Assembly: GCA_910587295.1 (NCBI GenBank)
Contig: CAJULP010000045.1
Span: forward strand, 1 to 41,407
Length of the DNA: 41,407 bases
Reading direction: 5' to 3'
DNA from: an uncultured Lachnospiraceae bacterium
GTDB taxonomy: Bacteria; Bacillota; Clostridia; Lachnospirales; Lachnospiraceae
The position numbers and the translations under genes were made by a program. Shown one piece after another: positions 18,007-26,290 of the stretch (within the stretch, counting starts at the first letter, position 1; each line of letters starts with the position of its first letter). The notes beneath the pieces were generated by a model. That model made no database searches. It was not told the origin of the DNA and saw nothing but the letters and a program-made list of their open reading frames with translations.

Positions 18007-18696
18007 TTGAGGGTTCTGGTAGTTGAAGATGCGCCGGATATGAACCATCTGATTGCAAAAACACTAAAGAAAGAAGGATACAACGTGGATTGCTGCTTTG
18101 ATGGGCAGGAGGCACTGGACTACCTGCTTGGAGCGGAGTATGACGCTGTCTTATTGGACGTGATGATGCCCAAGCTGGATGGTTTTTCCCTGCTGAAACA
18201 GCTTCGGAACAGAAATTTTGAAACGCCTGTGCTGTTTCTTACGGCTAAGGATGCAGTGGCTGACCGGGTAAAAGGATTAGACTTAGGTGCGGATGATTAT
18301 TTGGTCAAGCCTTTTGCGTTTGATGAACTTCTGGCCAGAATCCGCGCTATGACGCGAAAGCAGGTTGGAAATCGCAAAAATCAATTTTCCATTGCTGATT
18401 TGACCGTGGATATCGAACGACGGACGGTTGTTCGGGGGGGAAAGGAGATCAGCCTTATTCCAAAGGAATTTTCTGTTTTGGAGTGTTTGATACGGAATAA
18501 GGGTGTTGTACTTTCGCGCGAGCAGCTGGAAGATCAGATATGGAATTATGAATTTTCAGGCAGCTCTAATAACATGGATGTGTACATCAGCCGTCTGAGG
18601 AAGAAGATTGACAGTGGGAACTTACCCAGGCTGCTCCATACTATCAGAGGCGTAGGCTGGGTATTGAGGATAGATGAAGCTGAGGAAATGCAATGA
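18007..18696 (+). CDS. OmpR-family response regulator
   Basis: A 229-residue two-domain regulator. The receiver domain has the acidic pocket VVEDAPD, phospho-acceptor Asp51 in LLDVMMPK, and Lys in LVKPFAF. The C-terminal winged helix (from about residue 125, ending SRLRKKIDSG...TIRGVGWVLR) binds DNA. The TTG start at 18007 is used; a GGAAGTGGG stretch precedes it. The stop overlaps the histidine kinase start by 4 bp. The likely target is the PepSY lipoprotein gene downstream, whose promoter has a tandem 11 bp repeat. Confidence 0.93.
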   Translation: MRVLVVEDAPDMNHLIAKTLKKEGYNVDCCFDGQEALDYLLGAEYDAVLLDVMMPKLDGFSLLKQLRNRNFETPVLFLTAKDAVADRVKGLDLGADDYLVKPFAFDELLARIRAMTRKQVGNRKNQFSIADLTVDIERRTVVRGGKEISLIPKEFSVLECLIRNKGVVLSREQLEDQIWNYEFSGSSNNMDVYISRLRKKIDSGNLPRLLHTIRGVGWVLRIDEAEEMQ

Positions 18697-20045
18697 AAAA
18701 GTTTTCTGTGAAAATCCGGATTTCCGTATGGCTTACGCTGTTGACTGGTTTGCTTGCTGGACTGCTTCTGGTGTTTATGCTGTCTATCAGCAGGGTGGTT
18801 GCTGACCAAACTGCCATATCACAGCTGATACGGATCGTCCGAAGCAATCTGGCACAGACCTCTATATCCAACGGAAGGTTGGATTTGGGAAGTGATTTTG
18901 TTTTTTATCAAAACGGAGTGTCTACTTTGGTTTACAGTAAGGATGAAGCGCTATTAGCTGGCAGGCTTCCGGTATCCGTTACAATGAAAGAGGGATTTCA
19001 AAACGGTATGGTCCGCATGGTAAGTACCGGAAATGAAAGGTATCTGGTGCTGGATTTGTGGTTTCCTGTGGGATGGGAGAGCGGCGTATGGCTGAGGGGC
19101 ATGATGGAGGCGCCTGAAAACCGCCAGCTCACTCATAATATGTTGATGGTGGCTTTTGTTATCATGCCCGTTTTTATGGCGTTAGCCGCTTTGGGCAGTT
19201 ATTGGATTGCGAGAAGGGCGTTCCGCCCTTTGGACAGTATTACCGCAACGGCGGCATCTATCAACGAGGCTCAGGATTTGTCCAGCCGTATTGGGCTGCC
19301 GCCGGGCCAAGACGAATTTTCCTGTCTTGCCGCCACTTTTGATCAACTGTTTCAGCGTTTGGAGAAGTCTTTTGAGTCGGAAAAACAGTTTACATCCGAT
19401 GCTTCCCATGAACTGCGTACCCCGGTGTCTATTATCACAGGAGCATGTGAATATGCGGAAAAGTATGATGAAACCATGGAGGAGCGGAAGGAGACCATTG
19501 CCATGATCCACCGTCAGGCGGATAAAATGTCCCGGCTGATTGATCAGCTTCTGAGCATGACCCGGCTAGAGCAGGGAACGGAAGTGGCTCATTTGGAGAA
19601 CGTTGAGTTAAACGGGCTGCTAAGCTGCCTTATTGAGGAATGGGCATGTGGCTCCCACCGTCTGATTTTGGAAATGCCGGAAAAGATTACGGCTGCCGTT
19701 GACCCAGCGCTGCTGTCCAGATTGCTATGGAACCTGGTAGAAAATGCAATCAAATATGGCAGGCCGGACGGCTGTGTATGGATATCGGCCAGACGCAAGG
19801 AAGGTGAAATATTGCTGGAAGTGAGGGATAATGGAATTGGAATCCCATCTGAGCAGCAGGATAAGATCTGGAAGCGATTTTACCGGGCGGACTCGGCCCG
19901 GGGCGAAGGAGGAACAGGGCTGGGGCTTTCTATTGTCTGGCAGATTGCCCAGATTCATGGCGGGTATATGACGATGGAGAGTATTCCGCAAGTGGGCAGC
20001 GTTTTTATCCTTCATTTGCCTGATCCGGTTCTTTTTTTATGTTAG
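18693..20045 (+). CDS. Sensor histidine kinase
   Basis: A membrane kinase partner of the preceding regulator. One membrane segment lies at about residues 12-30 and another at about 149-170, bounding a 110-residue extracytoplasmic sensor. These are followed by a HAMP linker (RRAFRPLDSITATAASI), the HisKA dimer with phospho-acceptor His239 in SDASHELRTPV, and a HATPase domain with N box (LLWNLVENAIKYG), G1 (VRDNGIGIP) and G2 (GGTGLGLSI). The length is 450 residues. It overlaps the regulator gene by 4 bp. The signal is unknown; PepSY proteins downstream of such pairs are often part of cell-envelope responses. Confidence 0.93.
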   Translation: MKKFSVKIRISVWLTLLTGLLAGLLLVFMLSISRVVADQTAISQLIRIVRSNLAQTSISNGRLDLGSDFVFYQNGVSTLVYSKDEALLAGRLPVSVTMKEGFQNGMVRMVSTGNERYLVLDLWFPVGWESGVWLRGMMEAPENRQLTHNMLMVAFVIMPVFMALAALGSYWIARRAFRPLDSITATAASINEAQDLSSRIGLPPGQDEFSCLAATFDQLFQRLEKSFESEKQFTSDASHELRTPVSIITGACEYAEKYDETMEERKETIAMIHRQADKMSRLIDQLLSMTRLEQGTEVAHLENVELNGLLSCLIEEWACGSHRLILEMPEKITAAVDPALLSRLLWNLVENAIKYGRPDGCVWISARRKEGEILLEVRDNGIGIPSEQQDKIWKRFYRADSARGEGGTGLGLSIVWQIAQIHGGYMTMESIPQVGSVFILHLPDPVLFLC

Positions 20046-20080
20046 GATTTCATGTAGATTTCATATTGGCATACTATACT
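20046..20080 (+). promoter_or_regulatory. PepSY gene promoter with tandem activator site
   Basis: The octamer GATTTCAT occurs at 20046-20053 and 20057-20064, exactly 11 bp (one helical turn) apart, overlapping the -35 region of a promoter with TATACT at 20075-20080. No consensus -35 box is seen. This is typical of activation by an OmpR-family regulator, presumably the one encoded at 18007. Confidence 0.65.
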
Positions 20081-20109
20081 GAATCCAGAAACAAAAAAGG
20101 AGGATTATT

Positions 20110-21009
20110 ATGAGTCAAAAAATATTTTTATGCATTATAGGGGTGCTTATAGTTCTTTTTACCGGTTGTGGCCGGCAGCAGGGGCAGATGAGTTATATTG
20201 GTGCGGAGTCGGCAAAGAAAACGGCCTTGAAAGCGGCTTTGTTGACAGAGAAGGAGATAAGCTTCATTAATGCGGATTTGGACACGCGTGATGGATTGGA
20301 TTATTATCGGGTTTGTTTTGAGGCGGCTGGACAGAGTTACCAGTATGATGTTGATGCCCTTACTGGCGTAATAATCAATGCGGAAAAATTATTGGATATG
20401 GAAGATAGTCAGACTGGTGATGCAGAGCTGGCGAAACTGGAGGGAACGGCAGGAGCTGCAGAACCACAAAGGGCGGTAGAACCAAGCCCGGCTGTTTCTG
20501 ATGTGGTTCCTTTCAGACAAGGGGGTGAAGCTGCTGTTCCGGCGGTATCGGACACTGGTTCGGATGCCTATATTGGGGAGGCGGAGGCCAGACGGATTGC
20601 GCTGGAGCATGCGGGGCTGGAAGAAAATCAGGTGACATTCGTCAGTTCTCTTCTGGAAGTGGATGATGGACAGTGGGAATATGACGTGGAGTTTTATACA
20701 GCGGATTACAAAGAGTATGATTACGAAATTGATGCATATACTGGAGCGGTTATTAGCTTTGATTACGATGCGGAGTACTATTCACAGCCGGGATCAAATA
20801 TCATAACAGCCGAACAGGCGCAGCAACTGGCTCTTGCTCAGGTTCCGGGTGCGGCTGAGAGTGATGTGCGGAAATTTGAAATTGATGATGATGACGGAAT
20901 TCTTTTGTATGAAGGGAAAATAATCTATAACGGCATGGAATATGAGTTTGAGATTGACGCTTACAGCGGATTTATCCGTGAATGGTCAGCCGAGCCTTTC
21001 GTACGGTAA
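20110..21009 (+). CDS. PepSY-domain lipoprotein
   Basis: A secreted, membrane-anchored protein of 299 residues. The signal peptide ends in the lipobox LFTGC with Cys20 as the lipid-modified residue. Three PepSY repeats follow: about residues 28-95, 155-210 and 228-297, each ending in a pattern like YEFEIDAYSGFI. An acidic/Ala-rich linker (about 100-150) separates the first two. PepSY modules are thought to inhibit or chaperone extracellular proteases, but here the function is open. Its position after a two-component system and its tandem-site promoter suggest it is the system's output or part of its sensing. Confidence 0.87.
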   Translation: MSQKIFLCIIGVLIVLFTGCGRQQGQMSYIGAESAKKTALKAALLTEKEISFINADLDTRDGLDYYRVCFEAAGQSYQYDVDALTGVIINAEKLLDMEDSQTGDAELAKLEGTAGAAEPQRAVEPSPAVSDVVPFRQGGEAAVPAVSDTGSDAYIGEAEARRIALEHAGLEENQVTFVSSLLEVDDGQWEYDVEFYTADYKEYDYEIDAYTGAVISFDYDAEYYSQPGSNIITAEQAQQLALAQVPGAAESDVRKFEIDDDDGILLYEGKIIYNGMEYEFEIDAYSGFIREWSAEPFVR

Positions 21010-21025
21010 TGCTATGGTAAAATAG

Positions 21026-21073
21026 AAATAGTATAGTAAACGGCAAAAATAATTGTCGCTTACTATACTATTT
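21026..21073. terminator. Bidirectional terminator between convergent genes
   Basis: A perfect 14 bp stem, AAATAGTATAGTAA against TTACTATACTATTT, has a second shorter pairing (CGGCAA with TTGTCG) inside the loop. A or T runs on both sides let it serve the PepSY gene on the plus strand and the permease gene on the minus strand. Confidence 0.85.
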
Positions 21074-21092
21074 TTAGAGATGTATTTGCGTA

Positions 21093-22451
21093 TTACAGGA
21101 AAATGTATTTGCAGACAAACAATACTGCAAGTATGTACATAAGCGGTGTGATCTTCTTTGCTTTGCCGCATACAAGGTTGATGATTACGTAAGAGATAAC
21201 GCCCACAGCGATCCCTTCGGAAATACTGTATAAAAGAGGCATAGCAAGGAGACACAGATAAGCCGGTATTGCCTCTGTCAGATCTTCAAAATCAATCTGT
21301 ACGACAGCCGTTATCATCAAAAATCCTACAAATACCAAAGCCGGAGCCGTTGCAAAGCCGGGAATCGTGGTAAAGATCGGGGCAAGGAAGATTGCAAGCA
21401 GGAATAAAAATCCGGTCACAACGGAGGAAAGACCTGTCCGGCCGCCTTCAGCCACACCTGCGGAGCTCTCCACAAAGGTGGTGGTGGTGGAAGTACCAAG
21501 CACTGCGCCGGCGCTGGTTGCAACGGCATCTGCCAGAAGCGCCTGTTTAATGCGGGGAAGCTTTCCTTCTTTATCTAACATGTTTGCTTTGTTTGCACAG
21601 CCGATCAATGTTCCTAATGTATCAAACACATCTACGAATAAGAAAGCAAGAATGATAACGATGAAATCAGCAATCTTGATTGCGCTAAAATCTGCTTTAA
21701 AGCACTGCCCAAACGTCAGGCCGATGGCACTGAAACTGAAACTGCTAAAGGAAGGGATCAGGGAGTAGTATCCAGCGTCAGGTGTGACCGTATATAAGCC
21801 TGTCAGCTGGCAGATGATTCCAAGGATCCAGGTTGCGAAAATACCGATCAGGATAGCGCCTTTTACCTTTTTTACATGGAGGATTACAATGATAAAGATG
21901 CCGATGATCGCCAAAAGTGCGCTGATGCCTGCCGTGTGGAAATCATTCCTGAAATTGATGACGGTGACCAAGGTGGAGTCTGAATTGACCACGATACCTG
22001 CGTTCTGGAAGCCAATAAAGGCGATAAATAAACCGATGCCTACGGATACGCCTCTCTTTAGCTGTATAGGAATGGCGTTAAAAATTGCCTCACGCACATT
22101 GGTCACGGAAAGAACGATAAAAATCAGACCTTCAATAAATACTGCCAAAAGCGCAATCTGCCAGGAATACTCCATAGAACCGCATACTGTGTAGGCAAAG
22201 TAGGCGTTAAGTCCAAGCCCGGGGGCTAACGCGAAGGGATAATTTGCCAAAAGCGCCATGGCAAGCGTACCGATAAATGCCGCAAGGGCGGTTGCCATCA
22301 GGACCGCATTGACATCCATACCGGATTCGGACAGAATGGACGGATTGACTGCCAGGATGTATGCCATTGTCATAAATGTCGTAACACCGGCAACCACTTC
22401 CGTCTTGATGTTTGTGTTGTTTTCTTTGAGTTTAAACCATTTTTCTAACAT
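21093..22451 (-). CDS. NCS2-family purine permease
   Basis: A membrane importer of 452 residues, most like the guanine/hypoxanthine/adenine group (PbuG, PbuO, AzgA). It starts LEKWFKLKENNTNIKTEVVAG, then has the conserved TFMTMAYILAVNP, the substrate segment ALAPGLGLNAYFAYTV (about residues 74-89) and DVFDTLGTLIGCANKA, and about 12-14 hydrophobic segments. The ATG at 22451 follows AGGAG by 6 bp; the GTG one codon earlier is less likely. It lies 39 bp after apt on the same strand, so the pair imports and salvages purine bases. Confidence 0.9.
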   Translation of the reverse strand: MLEKWFKLKENNTNIKTEVVAGVTTFMTMAYILAVNPSILSESGMDVNAVLMATALAAFIGTLAMALLANYPFALAPGLGLNAYFAYTVCGSMEYSWQIALLAVFIEGLIFIVLSVTNVREAIFNAIPIQLKRGVSVGIGLFIAFIGFQNAGIVVNSDSTLVTVINFRNDFHTAGISALLAIIGIFIIVILHVKKVKGAILIGIFATWILGIICQLTGLYTVTPDAGYYSLIPSFSSFSFSAIGLTFGQCFKADFSAIKIADFIVIILAFLFVDVFDTLGTLIGCANKANMLDKEGKLPRIKQALLADAVATSAGAVLGTSTTTTFVESSAGVAEGGRTGLSSVVTGFLFLLAIFLAPIFTTIPGFATAPALVFVGFLMITAVVQIDFEDLTEAIPAYLCLLAMPLLYSISEGIAVGVISYVIINLVCGKAKKITPLMYILAVLFVCKYIFL

Positions 22452-22490
22452 CACTTTCTCCTTTTCTCATAAGTGGTACAATAAGTACCT

Positions 22491-23015
22491 TTATTTGCCT
22501 TCATAGATAATGACGCTGTCCACGTCGTAGCTTTTTAAGCGTTCTCTTCCCTTAAGACCGGATAGTTCCATCAGGAAGACCACCTTCACTACTTCGCCGC
22601 CCAGCTCTTCAATTATCTGAATGCTTGCTTCTATCGTGCCGCCTGTTGCAATCAGGTCATCCACGATCACTACTTTTTGTCCGGGTTTAATGGAATCTTT
22701 ATGCATTTCCACTACCGAACTGCCATATTCCAGGTCATATTCCCTTGAGACTACTTCTAATGGAAGTTTGCCCTTCTTGCGGACCGGAACAAATCCTTTA
22801 TGCAGGGAATAAGCAATTGGAACGCCAAAGATAAACCCTCTGGATTCAGTTCCCACAATCACGTCGAAATCAATTCCCTCAAGCTTTTTCTTCATGGAAT
22901 CAATAGCCAGCGCCAAACCATCAGGATCTTGCAATATGCTGGTCACATCCCGGAAGATAATTCCTTTTTCCGGGAAATCCGGAATGCTCCGTATATAGTC
23001 TTCAACATTCTTCAT
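22491..23015 (-). CDS. apt: Adenine phosphoribosyltransferase
   Basis: Makes AMP from adenine and PRPP in the cytoplasm. The 174-residue length is standard. Visible features are IPDFPEKGIIFRDVT (residues 11-25), GTESRGFIFG (55-64), the flexible loop RKKGKLP (79-85) and the PRPP-binding motif VVIVDDLIATGGT (115-127). The ATG at 23015 has AAAGGGGG upstream; the frame is open further back but has no better start. It is transcribed with the purine permease from a promoter at 23047-23075, divergent from a MerR regulator. Confidence 0.96.
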   Translation of the reverse strand: MKNVEDYIRSIPDFPEKGIIFRDVTSILQDPDGLALAIDSMKKKLEGIDFDVIVGTESRGFIFGVPIAYSLHKGFVPVRKKGKLPLEVVSREYDLEYGSSVVEMHKDSIKPGQKVVIVDDLIATGGTIEASIQIIEELGGEVVKVVFLMELSGLKGRERLKSYDVDSVIIYEGK

Positions 23016-23046
23016 AAAATGCCCCCTTTTTATAGAATACAAAATC

Positions 23047-23075
23047 ATTCTAGCAAAAAATGACAGATAGCACAA
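23047..23075 (-). promoter_or_regulatory. apt-permease promoter
   Basis: On the minus strand, TTGTGC (23075-23070) and TAGAAT (23052-23047) are 17 bp apart. No room remains for a purine riboswitch between the start site and apt. Confidence 0.6.
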
Positions 23076-23096
23076 TGAATTTTTTTGTGAAAATAC

Positions 23097-23127
23097 TTGA
23101 CATTATACTTACTATAACCTGTATAGT
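23097..23127 (+). promoter_or_regulatory. MerR-type promoter with 19 bp spacer
   Basis: Consensus TTGACA (23097-23102) and TATAGT (23122-23127) are 19 bp apart. The spacer plus -10 region holds the inverted repeat ACTATA-ACCTG-TATAGT (23111-23127). An overlong spacer with a palindrome inside it is the classic MerR-family target, so the gene that follows probably regulates itself here. Confidence 0.75.
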
Positions 23128-23157
23128 GGGGTTATCAAAGAAAGGAGGTGGGCTGCA

Positions 23158-23994
23158 GTGAACATCAATGAGCTGGAAAACCTGACTGGAGTTACTAAAC
23201 AGAATATCCGTTTTTATGAAAAAAAGGGGCTGCTTCATCCTAAGAGAAATTCATTAAATAACTATAGAGAGTATACCGGGGAAGACTTGAGGATTCTGCA
23301 GGTAATCAAGATGCTGCGAAAGCTTGACATGCCGTTAGAGGAGATCCATCAGATTCTGGAAGAGGAAATTCCGATCGGAACAGCGATCCAAAAGCATTTG
23401 GAAGACCTGGTCAGGAAAAAAAGCGAGCTGGAATCCTGTATCAATATTTGTAAGGGGTTATGTGATGCCAGATTGGAGACCCTGGATGTGGACAGGGTGC
23501 TTTTAGAAATGGATGAGATAGAAAAGAAAGGGGGATTTTTCATGTCGATCGTCAATGATTATAAGCAGATCATGAAGGAGGAGAAGGTAAGGTCATTCAC
23601 CTTCCGGCCGGACACCATGGTAATGAATTCTAAGGAATTTACGGAGGCGCTGCTTGCCTATGCGGATGAAAATAATCTGCATATTTATATTACGAAGGAA
23701 GGGATGTACCCTGTTTTTACCATTGACAACGTGGAATATACGGCGGAGCGCGTGATCGGGCGGTTTGGAGCGGTGGTGTACTGCACAATGACCCATCCGG
23801 AGGAAATAACGGACACCAATATTTCCAATTGGAAAAGAAGGCTGTTCCGGCTGGTAAACGTAAATGCGCTGGCGGCCGCCCTGTTTTTGTTTATTCTTTT
23901 AAGCGGCTTTGCCACAGGGCGGGATATCTGGCTTAGCGTTTGGATGTCGGTATGCCTGATACCGATATTGGTATGGATTTTTAAGGCGAAATGA
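23158..23994 (+). CDS. MerR-family regulator with C-terminal membrane anchor
   Basis: A 278-residue protein. The N-terminal MerR winged helix is clear (MNINELENLTGVTKQNIRFYEKKGLL..., residues 1-70) and is followed by a coiled-coil dimer helix (about 75-120). A middle domain (about 130-215) resembles nothing I can name, and two hydrophobic segments lie near the C-terminus (about 233-252 and 257-275). Membrane anchoring is unusual for MerR proteins. The GTG start follows AAAGGAGG. Its own promoter has the 19 bp MerR spacer and palindrome. Whether apt, transcribed away from it, is also controlled is unclear. It ends 17 bp from the convergent racemase gene. Confidence 0.85.
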   Translation: MNINELENLTGVTKQNIRFYEKKGLLHPKRNSLNNYREYTGEDLRILQVIKMLRKLDMPLEEIHQILEEEIPIGTAIQKHLEDLVRKKSELESCINICKGLCDARLETLDVDRVLLEMDEIEKKGGFFMSIVNDYKQIMKEEKVRSFTFRPDTMVMNSKEFTEALLAYADENNLHIYITKEGMYPVFTIDNVEYTAERVIGRFGAVVYCTMTHPEEITDTNISNWKRRLFRLVNVNALAAALFLFILLSGFATGRDIWLSVWMSVCLIPILVWIFKAK

Positions 23995-24011
23995 AGGATG
24001 GAATGTGGCAA

Positions 24012-25154
24012 TTACAGCACGACTCGATCCAACCGTTCTCCCAGACAGCTTAAAATTTCGTTGCTGATGGTCTGGCCCTGTAATGCCAGCTCTTCCGCTT
24101 TGATTTCATCAGAGAAGGTCTGGTCATCCTGCGTAAACGAAGATCTGCCAATAAAGACTACCTCGTCCATGGGGGCAGCGTCTGAGATTTCCGTTACGTC
24201 AAGGAGAAGCTGGTCCATGCAGATCCGCCCGATGATGGGAACGCGCCTGCCCCTTAAAAGGGCATATCCGTTGCTGGAAAGGGAGCGGGGGATACCGTCC
24301 GCGTAACCGATGGATGCGGTTCCTATGACCATGGGTCTTAATGCGGTATAGGTAAGCCCGTATCCTGCGCTTTCTCCGGGCAGCAGCGGCCTTACGCTTC
24401 CAAGCCGTGCCTTTAAGGAAAGGACGGGCCGCAGGGAAAGGGTAAGCCGCGGCTGGTCGGATAAAAGGCTGTTACAGCCGTAAAGGGCAATGCCGGGGCG
24501 GATGTAATCGTAGTGAAATTCCGGGTAATTTAAAAACCCGTAGCTGCTTTGGATATGTGTGGCAAACCCGTTGATCCCTTTTTGGCGCAGGGCGTCTATG
24601 ATGGTGTCAAAGCGCTGGAACTGCATCAGGGTAAACTGGATATCCATCGGGGAAAGGCTGTCCGCCACGCATAAGTGGGAATATAAGCCAGTGATGGCAA
24701 GGTTTTGGTATTCCCAGAAAGAGAGGATGGATGAGAGGTGCTCGCTCCGCTCGCCAAGCCGCCGCATACCGGTATCCACGCTGATATGTACTTTAAACTT
24801 TTTTCCGTAGCCGGCAAGCAGTCTGGCATAGGAGGCATCCACTACCGTCTGCGTCAGGTCATATTTAAGGAGTAGAGGAAAGGCCTCCGGGTGGGTATAT
24901 CCCAGTACCAGGATTTCTCCTTCGATCCCGGCTTTCCGCAGCTCGGCGCCTTCTTTGGCAGCGGCAACACAAAAGTCACGGATTCCCAGCTTGTTCAAAG
25001 CTTTTGCGACAGGAATCATGCCATGGCCGTAAGCATTTGCTTTTACTGCGGGCATCAGGCGGCAGTTACCGGGAAGACGGGATTTCATCTGTTCCACATT
25101 GTATGCCAGATTTTCCATATTCAGTTCGATCCACGCACGTGTCTTTTGATACAT
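24012..25154 (-). CDS. vanTr: VanT-type serine/alanine racemase, catalytic part
   Basis: A PLP-dependent fold III racemase of 380 residues. Lys38 in AVKANAYGHG forms the PLP Schiff base and Tyr265 in GYGLTYTA is the second catalytic base. Alanine racemases have a Tyr in the motif INYEV near the C-terminus (Tyr354 in Geobacillus Alr). Here the motif reads TISNEI with Asn365. VanT serine racemases carry Asn at that position, and changing Tyr354 to Asn in Alr raises serine racemisation. I therefore call it a D-Ser-forming VanT racemase, cut off from its membrane domain. The ATG at 25154 has AAAGGA 6 bp upstream. It is the last gene of the van operon, 11 bp after the membrane gene. Confidence 0.8.
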   Translation of the reverse strand: MYQKTRAWIELNMENLAYNVEQMKSRLPGNCRLMPAVKANAYGHGMIPVAKALNKLGIRDFCVAAAKEGAELRKAGIEGEILVLGYTHPEAFPLLLKYDLTQTVVDASYARLLAGYGKKFKVHISVDTGMRRLGERSEHLSSILSFWEYQNLAITGLYSHLCVADSLSPMDIQFTLMQFQRFDTIIDALRQKGINGFATHIQSSYGFLNYPEFHYDYIRPGIALYGCNSLLSDQPRLTLSLRPVLSLKARLGSVRPLLPGESAGYGLTYTALRPMVIGTASIGYADGIPRSLSSNGYALLRGRRVPIIGRICMDQLLLDVTEISDAAPMDEVVFIGRSSFTQDDQTFSDEIKAEELALQGQTISNEILSCLGERLDRVVL

Positions 25155-25165
25155 AGGTTTCCTTT

Positions 25166-26269
25166 CTAACGCCGTTTTCGGGGGAGTTTCTGTTTCCATA
25201 TTGTTGTGGCAAGGGCTGCAAGCACAGGGCTAAACGCTGTGACGGCCAGTGCAAGGATAAAGCTTGCGGCGCAGACTGCCAGGTAATGGATCAGGCTGTT
25301 TTCCACAAGGTAAGGGGTAAGGCGGGTGAGTTTTGCAAAACCGCGGATGAGTATGATCACAAGGGGATGCAGTATATAAATCCATAAGGTAGCCTGCCGG
25401 AGCATAGGTTTTCCTTTTCCCGGAAGGCAGAGCAGAAGCCGGAAGAGGAAATACATGCAGGGGATCAGGAACAGGTACATACTGTTATGCCGCTGCCATT
25501 CTAAATGAAAAGATAAAAAGCCTTCGCCCAGCATCAAAAGCAGGAAAAACAATGTTCCCGTAAGGTTGATCATGACGGTGTCAAAACGCCTGCGGATGCG
25601 CCTGTGGGAAACCACCGCACCCATTAAGAGAAAGACTGGGGCATAGAAGAAGCCGTTCCGTGTATAGGAGCTGATGGAAAACAGCACATCATAAAAGGAT
25701 TTGACAGGCGGAAGCTTTGAGACAAGGCCGTACCAGCTATCCCCCAACAGGCCGATCAGGTAAAGGGTTACGCAGACTGGCATAAGGATTCGGGAACTGC
25801 ATTTTTTGAAGAGAAGGAAAAGGAGCAGCATGCCGAGTAATGTGGCGGGAAGATACCATAAATGATAAAAGGTTCCGTCGAAAACAAGTACCTTAAAAAT
25901 ATCGTTAAGCCCAGGGAGCTTTCCTGAGTAGATATTGACCGGAAGGTAGAGTGCTGTGGCTCCAAGATAAAGCAATGCTGTTTTTTTCATGCTTTTCCAA
26001 AAACGCTTGTAGGGAGAAACAAGAGGACGGGGGTTCATGGAGCCGGATTTTTTTGAAATAAGGGGTGACAGCACAAAATATCCGGTGGTCATCAGGAAAA
26101 ATGGCACGGCAATCCGGGCGAAACAGTAAGAAAAAAGAAAGTCTGCCGTTTCGCTGAAAGTGGATAGCGGCGCCGTGTGTATAGCCACGATCAAAAAAGC
26201 TGCCACCAAGCGGAATGGATCAATGGCGGTCTGAGTTTGCTGCCGGGTAGTGGATTTGTTGTTGTTCAT
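25166..26269 (-). CDS. vanTm: VanT-type membrane domain (acyltransferase 3 fold)
   Basis: A 367-residue polytopic membrane protein with about ten hydrophobic segments. It opens with the acyltransferase-3 signature AIDPFRLVAAFLIVAIHT and continues ARIAVPFFLMTTGYFV, much like the N-terminal half of VanT. In VanG clusters this half is fused to the racemase and is thought to take up L-serine. Here it is a separate gene ending 11 bp before the racemase gene, as in the VanL split VanTm/VanTr. A stand-alone cell-wall or polysaccharide acyltransferase is possible, but the neighbours favour VanTm. AAGGAG precedes the ATG. Confidence 0.75.
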   Translation of the reverse strand: MNNNKSTTRQQTQTAIDPFRLVAAFLIVAIHTAPLSTFSETADFLFSYCFARIAVPFFLMTTGYFVLSPLISKKSGSMNPRPLVSPYKRFWKSMKKTALLYLGATALYLPVNIYSGKLPGLNDIFKVLVFDGTFYHLWYLPATLLGMLLLFLLFKKCSSRILMPVCVTLYLIGLLGDSWYGLVSKLPPVKSFYDVLFSISSYTRNGFFYAPVFLLMGAVVSHRRIRRRFDTVMINLTGTLFFLLLMLGEGFLSFHLEWQRHNSMYLFLIPCMYFLFRLLLCLPGKGKPMLRQATLWIYILHPLVIILIRGFAKLTRLTPYLVENSLIHYLAVCAASFILALAVTAFSPVLAALATTIWKQKLPRKRR

Positions 26270-26290
26270 CGGTGCTCCTTTGGCTTTAGA

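Noticed and set aside
23016..23157. Purine riboswitch upstream of apt and the permease
   Set aside because: The apt leader is only about 25 nt from the predicted start site, and no conserved aptamer core is visible.
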